A stretch of 64,000 nt of DNA from Alkalibacillus aidingensis (GCF_014595945.1 NZ_JABXWU010000001.1:62001-126000), one strand, 5' to 3'; positions 1 through 8,329 are shown, counted from the first letter of the stretch. Program-made: numbers and translations. The notes: generated from the sequence alone by a model not told the origin.

Positions 1-188
1 TGTCTGTAACAGAGCGAATGAGTTAAACGTATATCTTAACATAAACTTGAACGTTATAAACTGGTAAATGATGTAAGTGAAAAAGGGGATTATGAATTAT
101 CAAAGGTAAACATATAAAATGGGAGTCACTATCTTAACCTAACTATGATAGTATTTAAATAGAGAGATTTAGAGGGGGAGAAGGAGCT

Positions 189-386
189 TTGGAACAAGTA
201 ATCCATGTAGAAAATTTACGTAAAAGCTATGGCAATAACGAAGCATTAAAAGATATAACTTTTCAGGTGCCAAAGGGGCAGATCTTTGGCTTGCTTGGAC
301 CGAGTGGATCTGGAAAGACGACGATGATCAAAACGTTAACCGGCGAACTAACTAAATCTTCCGGTCAAGTGGGAACCCAATACTAG
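189..386 (+). pseudogene. Truncated ABC transporter ATP-binding protein (N-terminal 65 residues only)
   Basis: The reading frame starts at a TTG preceded by a strong purine-rich ribosome site (GGGGGAGAAGGAG) and encodes the first beta-strands and the Walker A motif of an ABC ATPase (GPSGSGKTT at about residues 37-45). It stops right after the strand following Walker A, so the Q-loop, signature LSGGQ and Walker B are absent. A normal ATPase of this type has 230-310 residues. The next 40 bases lead directly into an unrelated gene, so the 3' part was lost by deletion or replacement rather than by a single frameshift. It cannot hydrolyse ATP. The intact start signals suggest a recent event; the peptide may still be translated. 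The membrane partner gene is not in the window. Confidence 0.8.
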
Positions 387-427
387 AGAATTAAAGAGAA
401 GACGCTTAGAAAAGGAGAGAGTAACAC

Positions 428-892
428 ATGACGAATAACGGGCTATTATATTACGAGGACGGTTCAATAAAATACCAAGGTGAAATGATCGATCAAGTCC
501 CACATGGCCACGGGGTTGCCTACTGGGAAAACGGTCATAAGTGGTATATCGGAGAATTTGCCAAGGGTCAACCAAAAGGAGTCGGCAAATATTATTACCC
601 TAATGGAACCATACGATATGAAGGAGAAACAGAAGAGCTGCAATATGTGGGGAAGGGAATCGAATATTTTAAAAACGGCCAAGTCAAATTTAAAGGTACC
701 TTCAAGACAACACCCCGTTTTTACTACGGAGCAAGGTGTTATGTTGAAGGTCATTTATACGATGAGAGCGGAAAGTTGAGATATTGTGGTACATTTGAAG
801 GAGATAAAACATATTCTTTTAAAAATGGGGTTGAATATTTAGAAGATGGCACCATTCGACTACATGGAAGGAAGAATTTTGTGATTAATTAA
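428..892 (+). CDS. MORN-repeat protein, YwqK-like
   Basis: 154 residues built from repeated units with the pattern YY(E/P)(D/N)G-(S/T)I-(K/R)Y-(Q/E)GE, for example YYEDGSIKYQGE near the N-terminus, YYYPNGTIRYEGE in the middle and VEYLEDGTIRLHG at the end. This is the MORN/YwqK antitoxin-like beta-hairpin repeat fold. There is no signal peptide, so it is probably cytoplasmic. In Bacillus, YwqK-type proteins sit beside LXG toxin genes as putative immunity proteins; no LXG toxin is seen here, so that role is only a possibility. The start ATG follows AAAGGAGAGAG with good spacing. It begins 41 bases after the broken ABC gene and may be transcribed from the same promoter. Function not established. 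Confidence 0.75.
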   Translation: MTNNGLLYYEDGSIKYQGEMIDQVPHGHGVAYWENGHKWYIGEFAKGQPKGVGKYYYPNGTIRYEGETEELQYVGKGIEYFKNGQVKFKGTFKTTPRFYYGARCYVEGHLYDESGKLRYCGTFEGDKTYSFKNGVEYLEDGTIRLHGRKNFVIN

Positions 893-1123
893 TCACCAAA
901 CACAACTGGTCCTTCGTTAAGTTCACACCAATTATTGTGCCGTATGTTAGATGCGAAATCGCTGAAATAAAATAACTATAAAATTTGGTAAAAATTTTTT
1001 CACGAATAAGATTGAATATTTCTTCAAACCGTTGTAAGATTAACACGCTTGACACAATTAAATCAAACTTCTTAGTAGTTTGACCTGAACCTGATAGATA
1101 GAGAGAAAAGGGAGGGTTTAACG

Positions 1124-2032
1124 ATGAGAATGAATCACGTTATTGCCTATGGAATGGTGATCCTTGGTGCAGGTTTCTGGGGATTAACCGGTCTGTTTGT
1201 CCAAAACCTGTATGCATATGGATTTACACCATGGCAAGTCGTCACACTACGCTTAACATTTTCCAGCTTAATTCTACTAATCATGCTCGCTATCGTGGCT
1301 AGAAACCATTTGAAAATCAGATTGAAAGATCTACCGTATTTCATTGCACTTGGCGTTTTAAGTATCGCCTTTTTCAACTGGTTCTACTTTCAAGTCATGG
1401 ATCTCGCATCACTCTCAGTCGCCGTCATATTCGTCTACACATCACCCGTCTTTGCAGCCATCATCGCTAAAATCTTTTTCAATGAAGCACTAACCTTACC
1501 TAAAATCATTGCCATTATCCTAACTATTACTGGAAGTGCATTTGCCATCGAATTCTTACCAATTGGAGAATTCTCATTAACGATTCAAACCATTATATAT
1601 GGCTTACTGGCTGGATTTTTCTGTTCAACCTATAGCCTAGTCGGAAAAAACGTCAGCAGATGGTATCATCCATTTACGATTACGTTTTACGCATTACTTT
1701 GTGGTGCTATATTCTTAATCCCAACAAGTGGCATTTGGGAACATCACCAAGCCTTTATGAATGGAGAAGTCTGGATCAATATTCTTGGAATCGTCATCGT
1801 CTCAACAGTGGCAGCATACCTGTTGTATACTATTGGGCTTTCCTATATTGAATCTAGCAAAGCCACGATCCTATCTTCCATTGAAATTGTTATTGCTGTA
1901 TTAGTGGGAGTCTCAGTATTTGGTGAGGTACTGACGGGCTGGCAGTTATTAGGATTCATGTTCCTGTTTGTATCTTTATTTTTAACAGTGTTCTCGTTTA
2001 AGAGTCGGAGAAAAGTACAAGTGTTTAAGTAG
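1124..2032 (+). CDS. EamA-family (drug/metabolite transporter) permease
   Basis: 302 residues with ten predicted membrane helices arranged as two EamA halves (about residues 7-140 and 150-295). The N-terminal GAGFWGLTGLFVQNL segment and the C-terminal SSKATILSSIEIVIAVLVG segment are characteristic of the RhaT/EamA family, whose members usually export amino acids, nucleosides or other small metabolites. Substrate is not readable. The start ATG has an upstream GGGAGGG. The gene is followed by a strong rho-independent terminator and seems to be a single transcription unit. Confidence 0.88.
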   Translation: MRMNHVIAYGMVILGAGFWGLTGLFVQNLYAYGFTPWQVVTLRLTFSSLILLIMLAIVARNHLKIRLKDLPYFIALGVLSIAFFNWFYFQVMDLASLSVAVIFVYTSPVFAAIIAKIFFNEALTLPKIIAIILTITGSAFAIEFLPIGEFSLTIQTIIYGLLAGFFCSTYSLVGKNVSRWYHPFTITFYALLCGAIFLIPTSGIWEHHQAFMNGEVWINILGIVIVSTVAAYLLYTIGLSYIESSKATILSSIEIVIAVLVGVSVFGEVLTGWQLLGFMFLFVSLFLTVFSFKSRRKVQVFK

Positions 2033-2055
2033 AACCAGAAAATATAAGGTAAGGA

Positions 2056-2090
2056 AAAAGCGATCCCGTTGTTGGGATCGCTTTTGATTT
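2056..2090 (+). terminator. Rho-independent terminator after EamA gene
   Basis: A 12-bp perfect stem (AAAAGCGATCCC with GGGATCGCTTTT) and a 6-base loop, then a T-rich run. Confidence 0.9.
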
Positions 2091-2177
2091 TTGTAGAATC
2101 TATTAATAAACATTGATTGGCTAAATAGAAGAAGCTTTTCTAGATAAGGTGTGCCGGCTTCCGGTTCTTTCCCACTA

Positions 2178-2623
2178 TCAGTTCGGTCTGTGTCTAGACT
2201 TGACCATGAGACGCTTACTCTCTAAACCAAACCATAATAACAAGGACGGTAGGAAAGTGACCAATAACGGATAATTGGGTCCATCCCATCCTAAGAGATA
2301 TAAGAAAGGGAACTTAAACATAATAAATACATAATCAATTAAAGACTGAAACTCAATATTGGAAAGTTGACCGTAAATAAATAGGATGAAATGAAAGATA
2401 AAAACTAGTAGAACAGATAACAGGGTTTATACCAAGCGTGATAATTCTTGAGTAAAAAACCAACGATAAAATGCAACAACAACATTAAGAGAAACGCAAT
2501 CAAAACAGCCTCGTTTCTCGAACTATTCCAACCAGCCCCAATGATACCCGTCCCAATGATGACTAGAGAGAGGTGGTATAGGAATGGTTTTATGTTGATA
2601 TTGAGTATAGTCGTGACGTTCAT
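2178..2623 (-). pseudogene. Membrane protein gene broken by a frameshift
   Basis: Read on the minus strand from the ATG at 2623, the frame encodes about 66 residues with two hydrophobic helices (LSLVIIGTGIIGAGW, AFLLMLLLHFIVGFLL) and then stops at about 2405. An overlapping frame continues the membrane pattern (LLSVLLVFIFHFILFIYGQL, later YPLLVTFLPSLLLWFGLES) to a stop at 2178-2180. The hydrophobic register joins smoothly if one base is inserted or lost between about 2420 and 2435, giving a product of about 148 residues with four helices. The span of 446 bases is two more than a multiple of three, as expected for one frameshift. Family not recognised. It may be a real pseudogene or a sequencing error. 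Confidence 0.6.
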
Positions 2624-2676
2624 GGTATGGCACCTGCTTTATTTGATGGTAAGTTTAAATTAGTTAAAGATGACTA

Positions 2677-2985
2677 TTAGCCGTTCTCAATAGGGTACTT
2701 TTTGGCATTTTTCTTTAGTTTATTTTGAATAATCTCCTCGACATTTAGTTCTAGATCTGAAGACAACATTAGGGAGTAAATTAAAACATCAGCTATTTCT
2801 TCTTGTATGTTATCGTTGTTGTATTCTAATGCTTCTTCACTGTCTTTCCATTGAAAGTCTTCTAGTAACTCAGCTGCTTCAATTGCGATAGAAATGGCTA
2901 AATCTTTAGGATTATGGTACTGTCGCCAATTTCGTTCATCTCTGAATTTGTTAATGGAATTGATTAGGTTATTAATATCGTTCAT
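2677..2985 (-). CDS. MazG-like nucleotide pyrophosphohydrolase
   Basis: 102 residues, all-alpha. It has the MazG-type metal-binding pattern: EAAELLEDFQW (EExxE-like helix, about residues 36-46) followed by EEIADVLIYSL (ExxD helix, about 62-72). Single-domain members of this superfamily (also RS21-C6/dCTPase-like) hydrolyse NTPs or dNTPs to NMP and pyrophosphate with Mg2+. The start ATG lies one base beyond the stop codon of the helicase gene upstream, with AAAGGA inside the end of that gene, so the two are almost certainly translationally coupled. The exact nucleotide substrate cannot be read. It could clear altered nucleotides or deplete a nucleotide pool in concert with the helicase. Confidence 0.85.
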   Translation of the reverse strand: MNDINNLINSINKFRDERNWRQYHNPKDLAISIAIEAAELLEDFQWKDSEEALEYNNDNIQEEIADVLIYSLMLSSDLELNVEEIIQNKLKKNAKKYPIENG

Positions 2986-2986
2986 C

Positions 2987-4627
2987 TTAATCGTTTCCTT
3001 TCAATTGTAGTAGACGTTTTCTTAGCTTTGGATCAGTTGGATATATATAAAGTCCATGGATGCCACGTTTCATTAATACATTAATTGAGTTAAGAATTAT
3101 TTCCTCCTTAATCCTTTCATTTTCTTCTGCAGATAAATCCTTCCTTGAGGTGAAGGCGCCTTTATCTTGGTACTTATCTGGATCAATAAAAAGTTGATCG
3201 CTTTTTTCATCATAGCTAACTGATGGGCCTAGAATAACGCCAACATAATTTAAATCAAACCCTTGAACCGTATAGATGGAGCCGACTTCATAAATAGTAT
3301 CCGCTTCTTCTGCCCATGTTTTATTATTATGGGTGATATTCCACGGCATGTTGATACCAGTTGGATCTACATAATATGTGTCACCATCTTTTTTATGAAC
3401 ATAATCAAAAGTTGATACTATCCTAGCTAGACCATATTGAGTATTTTTCTTAGTAATTGCTTGTTTAAATTGTTCCGAGTCTTCAAACACTTTTAACTCA
3501 AACTCATGATTTTCTTTATAAGGAATAGGTTTCAACTTCTTTGCAGCAAAGTTGTCAATCCACTCTAATGTTTCAGGAGCTGCATTCATACGGAATTGGT
3601 GGGAAAGTTTTAGTGTTTCGGCTTTATATTGGTTAGTGATCTCCTGTAATAACTTTTCATTCCAGTAACTCTTTATTTTTAAGACTTGTTTAGGGTCGAA
3701 AATAACAATAGTGATATTGCTCCTCTTTATAATTTCATCTAGCTGATTATCATATCTAAAGTTATTATATGAATCTTCTTTAGTAAGTAATAGATGTGCT
3801 TCGTCTACTAAGGTGATATCAGCTTTTTCATTTGTTTTATCCATAGAATTAATAAATGGTGTAGGTTTTTTAAATTGTTTTTTCTTTAAGTTAGGTAAAC
3901 TGTAGGCAATGTTGTGATACGTTTTTAACATTTCACTATGATTAACCAATAAATAGTTATTGGTGTTATATAGTGAAGAACTTGGATCATTAGCATAATC
4001 CTGTAATGTATTGAACAGGGAGCTCAACAATACACTTTTTCCAGTTCCAGAGTCGCCTTCAACAACAAATACATGCTGACCTGGCTTTTGGGCATTTTTC
4101 TTACAAAACTCAATAATACTTTCTTTAATTTCCAGTTGCTGCTCAGATAGCTCTTTATAAGGTGAGATTTTATAAATATCTTTATTTTGTAAGTCTTCTA
4201 AACTATTTTGAGCAATTTCTTCTTCTCTAAGCTTTGTCCATATTTGATTAAATATCTCTTTGTCATAAAGTTCTTTCTGGTAGTAGTTATGCATCTTTTT
4301 GTTAGTAGTCTGACTGACATTCTGAAGTTTGTAATGATTATCAGCAATAAAGTAATTAATGAGATTAGTTTCAATGTTATATGTTGCAGACTGATTAAAC
4401 TTTTCATGACCGATCAGAATAGTTTGCTCGTGAACTTTTCGTTTAGGATCGCTTAAGTGATCTTGAAGTCTTCGATTTGCATGAACAGTTTGTCCAATGT
4501 AAGCAGTTGGCTTTTTATTGTGATTGTACAATATGTACACAACAGGATAGTTATTCAGATATACAGTATGTAAATGATTCAATTCAGTGCTGTTAAACTT
4601 CTTTATCTCGAAAATTAGATCCTTCAT
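2987..4627 (-). CDS. GIY-YIG nuclease domain fused to Schlafen group 3-like helicase (DUF2075)
   Basis: 546 residues from the ATG at 4627, chosen because GGGAG lies 8 bases upstream; an ATG five codons earlier is possible. About residues 28-95 form a GIY-YIG domain: VVYIL, then AYIGQT, the catalytic-type arginine in NRRLQDHL and the metal-binding glutamate in IETNLINYF. A linker leads to a P-loop helicase of the DUF2075/SLFN-g3 type (about 165-545): Walker A EGDSGTGKS, Walker B ITLVDEAH, sensor LSHQFRMN, late motifs SIYTVQGFDLNYVGV and MKRGIHGLYIYP. Expected activity is ATP-driven remodelling or cleavage of DNA or RNA in the cytoplasm; substrate unknown. First gene of a two-gene operon with the MazG-like gene. 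Confidence 0.87.
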   Translation of the reverse strand: MKDLIFEIKKFNSTELNHLHTVYLNNYPVVYILYNHNKKPTAYIGQTVHANRRLQDHLSDPKRKVHEQTILIGHEKFNQSATYNIETNLINYFIADNHYKLQNVSQTTNKKMHNYYQKELYDKEIFNQIWTKLREEEIAQNSLEDLQNKDIYKISPYKELSEQQLEIKESIIEFCKKNAQKPGQHVFVVEGDSGTGKSVLLSSLFNTLQDYANDPSSSLYNTNNYLLVNHSEMLKTYHNIAYSLPNLKKKQFKKPTPFINSMDKTNEKADITLVDEAHLLLTKEDSYNNFRYDNQLDEIIKRSNITIVIFDPKQVLKIKSYWNEKLLQEITNQYKAETLKLSHQFRMNAAPETLEWIDNFAAKKLKPIPYKENHEFELKVFEDSEQFKQAITKKNTQYGLARIVSTFDYVHKKDGDTYYVDPTGINMPWNITHNNKTWAEEADTIYEVGSIYTVQGFDLNYVGVILGPSVSYDEKSDQLFIDPDKYQDKGAFTSRKDLSAEENERIKEEIILNSINVLMKRGIHGLYIYPTDPKLRKRLLQLKGND

Positions 4628-4980
4628 ACCACATTCTCCCATAATTTGTTTTTATACATCTTAACATAGAAGAGAGAGGATGTATAAATTTGTGAAAAGT
4701 AGTATTTGGTTTTTGATCACCATAGTATCTAAGAATTTACTAGTATCTTCATAAATCGTTAACATTGACAAGAATATATGTTCGTGCAATGATTATAGAG
4801 AATACTTCACATTCCCCCTGTTTCAACTCGGAAATTCTACTTGATCTATCTCAATTTCTTTAACGAAGTTATCCATCTAAAGAAATCTTCGCATAACAAT
4901 AGATACGTCGCTTATCTCTCATTGTCCTACCTAAGTATCTTTTTCTAAATTATATTTGTGAAACTGATAGGAGAAATTTT
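4628..4980. other. Intergenic region, 353 bases, divergent promoters expected
   Basis: AT-rich spacer between the minus-strand helicase operon and a plus-strand small gene. It must carry both promoters, but I could not pick convincing -35/-10 pairs. No open frame with a ribosome site and no clear inverted repeat was found. Confidence 0.5.
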
Positions 4981-5268
4981 ATGGGTCATGACATTTTTGG
5001 TTTCAATAAAGCAGGACAACAAATTGTTTATACCCGCTTTAGTATGGGAAATTATAATTGCATAACGTTGTATAGTTTGCTTAATGATAGCGATTACAAC
5101 GCAGGGGTTAGTGGTTCAGGTGACAGTACTACTTCTTCAACTCAACAAATGGGTGAGGCCCTAAGTGAATTCAAGCAATCACATGAAAATAGAGACTATC
5201 TCTCAGAAAATAAGCCATTTGACTTGGATCATAAACAGATCAAAGAGTTTTTCAACCAAACTAACTAA
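4981..5268 (+). CDS. Conserved hypothetical small protein
   Basis: 95 residues, soluble, no signal peptide or membrane helix. The N-terminal half (MGHDIFGFNKAG, then YTRFSMGNYNC) has the look of a conserved family of short Bacillota proteins that I recognise but cannot name. A serine/glycine/threonine-rich stretch follows (SGSGDSTTSSTQQ), then an acidic C-terminal helix. A good ribosome site (GATAGGAGAAA) precedes the ATG. It stands alone, divergent from the helicase/MazG pair, and its function is unknown. Confidence 0.65.
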   Translation: MGHDIFGFNKAGQQIVYTRFSMGNYNCITLYSLLNDSDYNAGVSGSGDSTTSSTQQMGEALSEFKQSHENRDYLSENKPFDLDHKQIKEFFNQTN

Positions 5269-5767
5269 AATACGCAATTACTATCCCTCTAATCCTACAT
5301 AGAGTCACATTCAATAATAATAATATCTCTTTATAAAAAAACTGATCAGACTAACTACTTTGTTGCAGGGTGATATGAAGTATTCGTTTTATTTATTTTA
5401 GGTGAGATGCACATGAAACTATTGGTACTTCTAATGTTCATAACATCATACAAAAGAGACCAAATCTGTCAAAATGACATCTGTGGGCGAAATATTATTA
5501 AACTAGATATAAAATTATAAATTAATAATTCCGTTGTTAAGTAAGATGGGGTTAATGGGGAGAAGACAATGGATAATGAAATAGAAAGGTCAACCAACAA
5601 GTGATTGACTTACTAGGCCTTACAAACATACGTCATAATACGCATATTTTAGTAGGACAACCAATGTTTAACATATGAAAAAACATCCTAATGCAGAGGG
5701 GATAATGTTGTATCCTTTATGGTCGTTATACTGGTAATCTGCACTAACCCAATTTAAGATAGAACGT
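5269..5767. other. Gene-poor region with decayed sequence
   Basis: About 500 AT-rich bases between the small hypothetical gene and the tRNA terminator. The first 300 bases show no supported gene. A possible broken gene lies at 5569-5737 (separate entry). Confidence 0.5.
5569..5737 (+). pseudogene. Possible remnant of a small gene, two frame disruptions
   Basis: An ATG at 5569 with GGGGAGAAG upstream opens a frame that stops after 11 codons. The next frame continues from 5601 (VIDLLGLTNIRHNTHILVGQ) to a stop at 5676. A third frame starts with an ATG overlapping that stop (MKKHPNAEGIMLYPLWSLYW) and ends at 5737. The three pieces follow one another with little overlap, as in a decayed gene, but the parent family is not recognised and chance is possible. 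Confidence 0.3.
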
Positions 5768-5804
5768 GAAAAGACCTCCCGGGCCGTTAAGGCGAGGGAG
5801 GTCT
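5767..5804 (-). terminator. Terminator downstream of tRNA-Val
   Basis: A 9-bp stem (AGACCTCCC with GGGAGGTCT) with a GC-rich loop; on the minus strand it is followed by TTTTC. It lies 20 bases beyond the 3' end of the tRNA. Confidence 0.85.
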
Positions 5805-5823
5805 AGTTAGGTTTGGCACCCTA

Positions 5824-5896
5824 TGACTCCGAGTGGGCTCGAACCACCGACCTCCACCCTGTCAAGGTGGCGCTCTCCCAGCTGAGCTACGGAGTC
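5824..5896 (-). tRNA. tRNA-Val (anticodon GAC)
   Basis: The minus strand folds into a full cloverleaf: acceptor stem GACTCCG with CGGAGTC, a D arm with AGCTCAGCTGGGAGAGC, anticodon stem CCACC/GGTGG with loop TTGACAG (anticodon GAC, reading GUC valine codons), and a T arm with GGTTCGAGCCC. The discriminator base is A. The 3' CCA is not encoded, so it must be added after transcription. Single tRNA gene with its own terminator, not part of a cluster here. Confidence 0.93.
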
Positions 5897-5988
5897 GTTT
5901 GAATACATAATATTAATTTATCGACAAGTATTAATATAATAGCTTATACTATAAATGTCAATACTTTTTTTGTTGGAGGTTCTTTTTT

Positions 5989-6180
5989 ATGATCGCACGA
6001 ATCTTAACGTACTTATTGATTGGTATATTATTAGTGGCTGCAGTGAGTGTTGCGGCACCGGAATATTTAGGTTATTTATGGATTTTCTTTAGTGTGGTTT
6101 TTGTGGTAGGTCTTGGAGTCCTAGCTTTCTTTTATGGAAAACGAGCGATGGTTTTATTTAAGGAAATGAAAAAGGAATAA
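5989..6180 (+). CDS. Small two-helix membrane protein
   Basis: 63 residues with two predicted membrane helices (about 4-22 and 28-48) and a basic C-terminal tail ending in KRAMVLFKEMKKE. The ribosome site TTGGAGG lies 10 bases before the ATG. No family is recognised. It is followed by a hairpin terminator and transcribed alone, with the tRNA gene divergent upstream. Confidence 0.7.
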   Translation: MIARILTYLLIGILLVAAVSVAAPEYLGYLWIFFSVVFVVGLGVLAFFYGKRAMVLFKEMKKE

Positions 6181-6190
6181 TGTGATTAGG

Positions 6191-6219
6191 CGTATCGGGT
6201 CATGCTCGGTACGTTTTTT
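6191..6219 (+). terminator. Rho-independent terminator
   Basis: Stem CGTATCGGG with CTCGGTACG (one G-U pair and one mismatch) around a short loop, followed by six Ts. Confidence 0.8.
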
Positions 6220-6512
6220 ATTTGCTATGAACGTGGTCGTCGTGTCACCGTGAACGAGGACGATAATTTAGTGTTTAATCTGTTGTATCAAAAGTTATTA
6301 CTGATTTTATTTCGATTTGAATATTTTGATAATAAGGGTTACGTATACGCTGAAAACAATGTATAGTAGTAGATGGATATTTTTGTATGATAGGTTGTGA
6401 AAGGTTGATGAAAAGAAGGTTTGGTTCATTTTTCAGTAGCTAAAGGGCTGTTTTTGAGGGAACATAAAAAAATAACATTGAAGTTAGTGGGTTTTGAATA
6501 AGGAGTGAAAAT

Positions 6513-7175
6513 ATGAATATATGTCCGAAGTGTAAGAGTGATAGTTTGGAGAAAGGGTATTCAATGGGTCTTCGTGTCCTTGTTTGCCTGTTACTCGCAA
6601 TCGTTGTTCCGTTTGGTATTTTGTTTTGCTGGATTCCTTTTGTATTCCCATATAAGTATCATTGTGATGTCTGTGGCAGTGATGTTGATCGTGATGATGT
6701 GGTGCAAATGGATTGGCGTGAGCGAGAGGAGCTAATTAAGGAACACCAACAATTTGAAGAAAAGATCGCTCCATTTTTAGGGAAATGGATTGAGGGCGAT
6801 GATGGGAAAATCTTTAAAGTGGCCAAAGGTAAAGGGTTATTGTTGCTGGTTGAGCCTTTTAGTGAAGATGAACAGGAAACGTATCGTATTGTTAATTACC
6901 ATGACCGAGGTGGTGAGCCAACCATAGCCGTTTCACCTAAAGTCGGTAAGAAATATCTTCATGTGACAGATGTCGTTGGATCCTTTGCTAATGGAGATCC
7001 AATGGAAACAGCCCTTACCACAATAGGGCGTGATTTGATTACTGAAGAAGAGTTTGATCTAATCAAAGACAGCGAGTCTGACTTTTATGAGGTCATGAAG
7101 GAACAAGGTAAGGTTGAGCAGGATATAAATATTGAGATGGTAACAGAGAGCGATGATGAGAAGGTAGAATGGTAA
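6513..7175 (+). CDS. Zinc-ribbon membrane-associated protein with LITAF-like layout and acidic C-terminal domain
   Basis: 220 residues. CPKC at residues 4-7 is followed by a hydrophobic stretch of about 27 residues and then YHCDVCG, so two zinc-binding knuckles flank a membrane-inserting segment. This is the layout of LITAF-like domains, though similarity was not tested. From about residue 60 there is a soluble, acidic domain (GKWIEGDDGKIFKVAKGKG and beyond) that I do not recognise, ending in SDDEKVEW. A purine-rich ribosome site (AAGGAGTG) precedes the ATG. Monocistronic, facing an intergenic repeat array. It may sense or anchor something at the inner face of the membrane, but this is speculation. 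Confidence 0.72.
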   Translation: MNICPKCKSDSLEKGYSMGLRVLVCLLLAIVVPFGILFCWIPFVFPYKYHCDVCGSDVDRDDVVQMDWREREELIKEHQQFEEKIAPFLGKWIEGDDGKIFKVAKGKGLLLLVEPFSEDEQETYRIVNYHDRGGEPTIAVSPKVGKKYLHVTDVVGSFANGDPMETALTTIGRDLITEEEFDLIKDSESDFYEVMKEQGKVEQDINIEMVTESDDEKVEW

Positions 7176-7194
7176 AGTTGTTTATGTGCAACAG

Positions 7195-7865
7195 AAGAAC
7201 CAAATTGTTTTCTGAGATTGGTTGATTGGGAAGAGAGGGGCTGTCTCAATGCCTATATGTCGTCTGAGATTTGTTGACCGGGAAAAGAGGGGCTGTCTCG
7301 TATCCCCCAAAGTAGTCCAAGATGCGCTGACCGGGAAAAGAGGGGCTGCCTCAATGCCCAAAAGCCCCCCAAGATTCGCTAATCGGGAAAAGAGAAGCCT
7401 TCTCAATGCCCAAAAGCCCCCCAAGATGCGCTGACCGGGAAAAGAGGAGCGTTCTCAATGCCTCAAAGCCACCCAAGATTGGTTGACCGGGAAAAGAGGA
7501 GCGTTCTCGTTGCCCAAAAGCCCCCCAAGATGCGTTGACCGGGAAAAGGGAGCGTTCTCGTTGCCCAAAAGCCAATCAAAATTCGTTGACCGGGAAAAGA
7601 GGAGCGTTCTCAATGCCCAAAAGCCAATCAAAATGCGTTGACCGGGAAAAGAGGAGCGTTCTCAATGCCCAAAAGCCCCCCAAGATGCGCTGACCGGGAA
7701 AAGAGGAGCGTTCTCAATGCCCAAAAGCCCCCCAAGATGCGCTGACCGGGAAAAGAGGAGCGTTCTCACTGCCTCAAAGTCGCCCAAGATTCGCTGACCG
7801 GGAAGAGAGGGATGTTCTCACTGACCCAAAGCCACCCAAAATGCGATAACCGGGAAGAGAGAATA
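7195..7865. repeat. Array of about 13 degenerate 52-bp tandem repeats
   Basis: The anchor GACCGGGAAAAGAGG or close variants begins at 7224, 7276, 7329, 7381, 7433, 7485, 7537, 7588, 7640, 7692, 7744, 7796 and 7848: spacing 52 bp throughout except one 53 and one 51. Each unit also holds TTCTCAATGCCCAAAAG and a GATGCG-like block. Units are diverged at both ends and most alike in the middle (7430-7800). The array is more GC-rich than its surroundings and lies between the 3' ends of two convergent genes. Open frames across it are artefacts: 52 is not a multiple of three, so frames rotate from unit to unit, and there is no ribosome site. Confidence 0.95.
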
Positions 7866-7921
7866 CCATCCCCCGTCTGAACAAAAATTTCACCCTCCAC
7901 TCATAACAAAACCACCCGAAA

Positions 7922-8329
7922 CTACAAACTTAATTCTTTAACGGTAATAGCTTGGGATTGTTTTTTCTTTTTGCAATCGGCAAACTCATTATCATCGACC
8001 AAGTCTAGTTCCATCGCGGCTTCTAACTTTTTAGTATCTGGCCGTTTAACGACTTCAATAAATTCTTCTAAGTTTAAGTCTTTTAATTTCTTTACCGTCT
8101 TTTCGTCATCGTAGCTAACAGATGATCGGATCACTCGCTGCGCTTTATATCTTCCTAGCTTCACTTCGCCTTTTTGTTCTTTTCCATAGGTTTCATCTAA
8201 GTAGTTATGAATCTGCTTTTTGATCTGCTTTAGTTCTTTGTCTATCTCAAGTTTTTGTTGGTTTAATTCATAGTATCGCTTTAACAGTTCCTCTGATAAT
8301 TCCATGTCCGTTGAATTCGTCATCATCAA
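7922..8329 (-). CDS. Conserved hypothetical protein with N-terminal coiled coil
   Basis: 135 residues. The N-terminal third is a predicted coiled coil (ELNQQKLEIDKELKQIKKQ), followed by a small domain rich in K/E/D that ends with ITVKELSL. No signal peptide, membrane helix or catalytic motif is visible. Start ATG has GGGGGATTGATG upstream; the second and third Met are alternatives. It looks like short phage- or island-associated proteins, but I cannot assign a family. Monocistronic; its 3' end abuts the 52-bp repeat array. Confidence 0.6.
   Translation of the reverse strand: MMMTNSTDMELSEELLKRYYELNQQKLEIDKELKQIKKQIHNYLDETYGKEQKGEVKLGRYKAQRVIRSSVSYDDEKTVKKLKDLNLEEFIEVVKRPDTKKLEAAMELDLVDDNEFADCKKKKQSQAITVKELSL

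Noticed and set aside
5824-5896. tRNA-Asp
   Set aside because: The anticodon loop is TTGACAG, so the anticodon is GAC (valine); GTC appears only on the opposite strand.
7182-7575. Open frames of 70-80 codons on both strands of the repeat array
   Set aside because: They are the repeat read in rotating frames; no ribosome site and no protein-like composition.
7195-7865. CRISPR array
   Set aside because: Units are contiguous and degenerate over their whole length; there are no constant repeats alternating with unique spacers, and no cas genes nearby.
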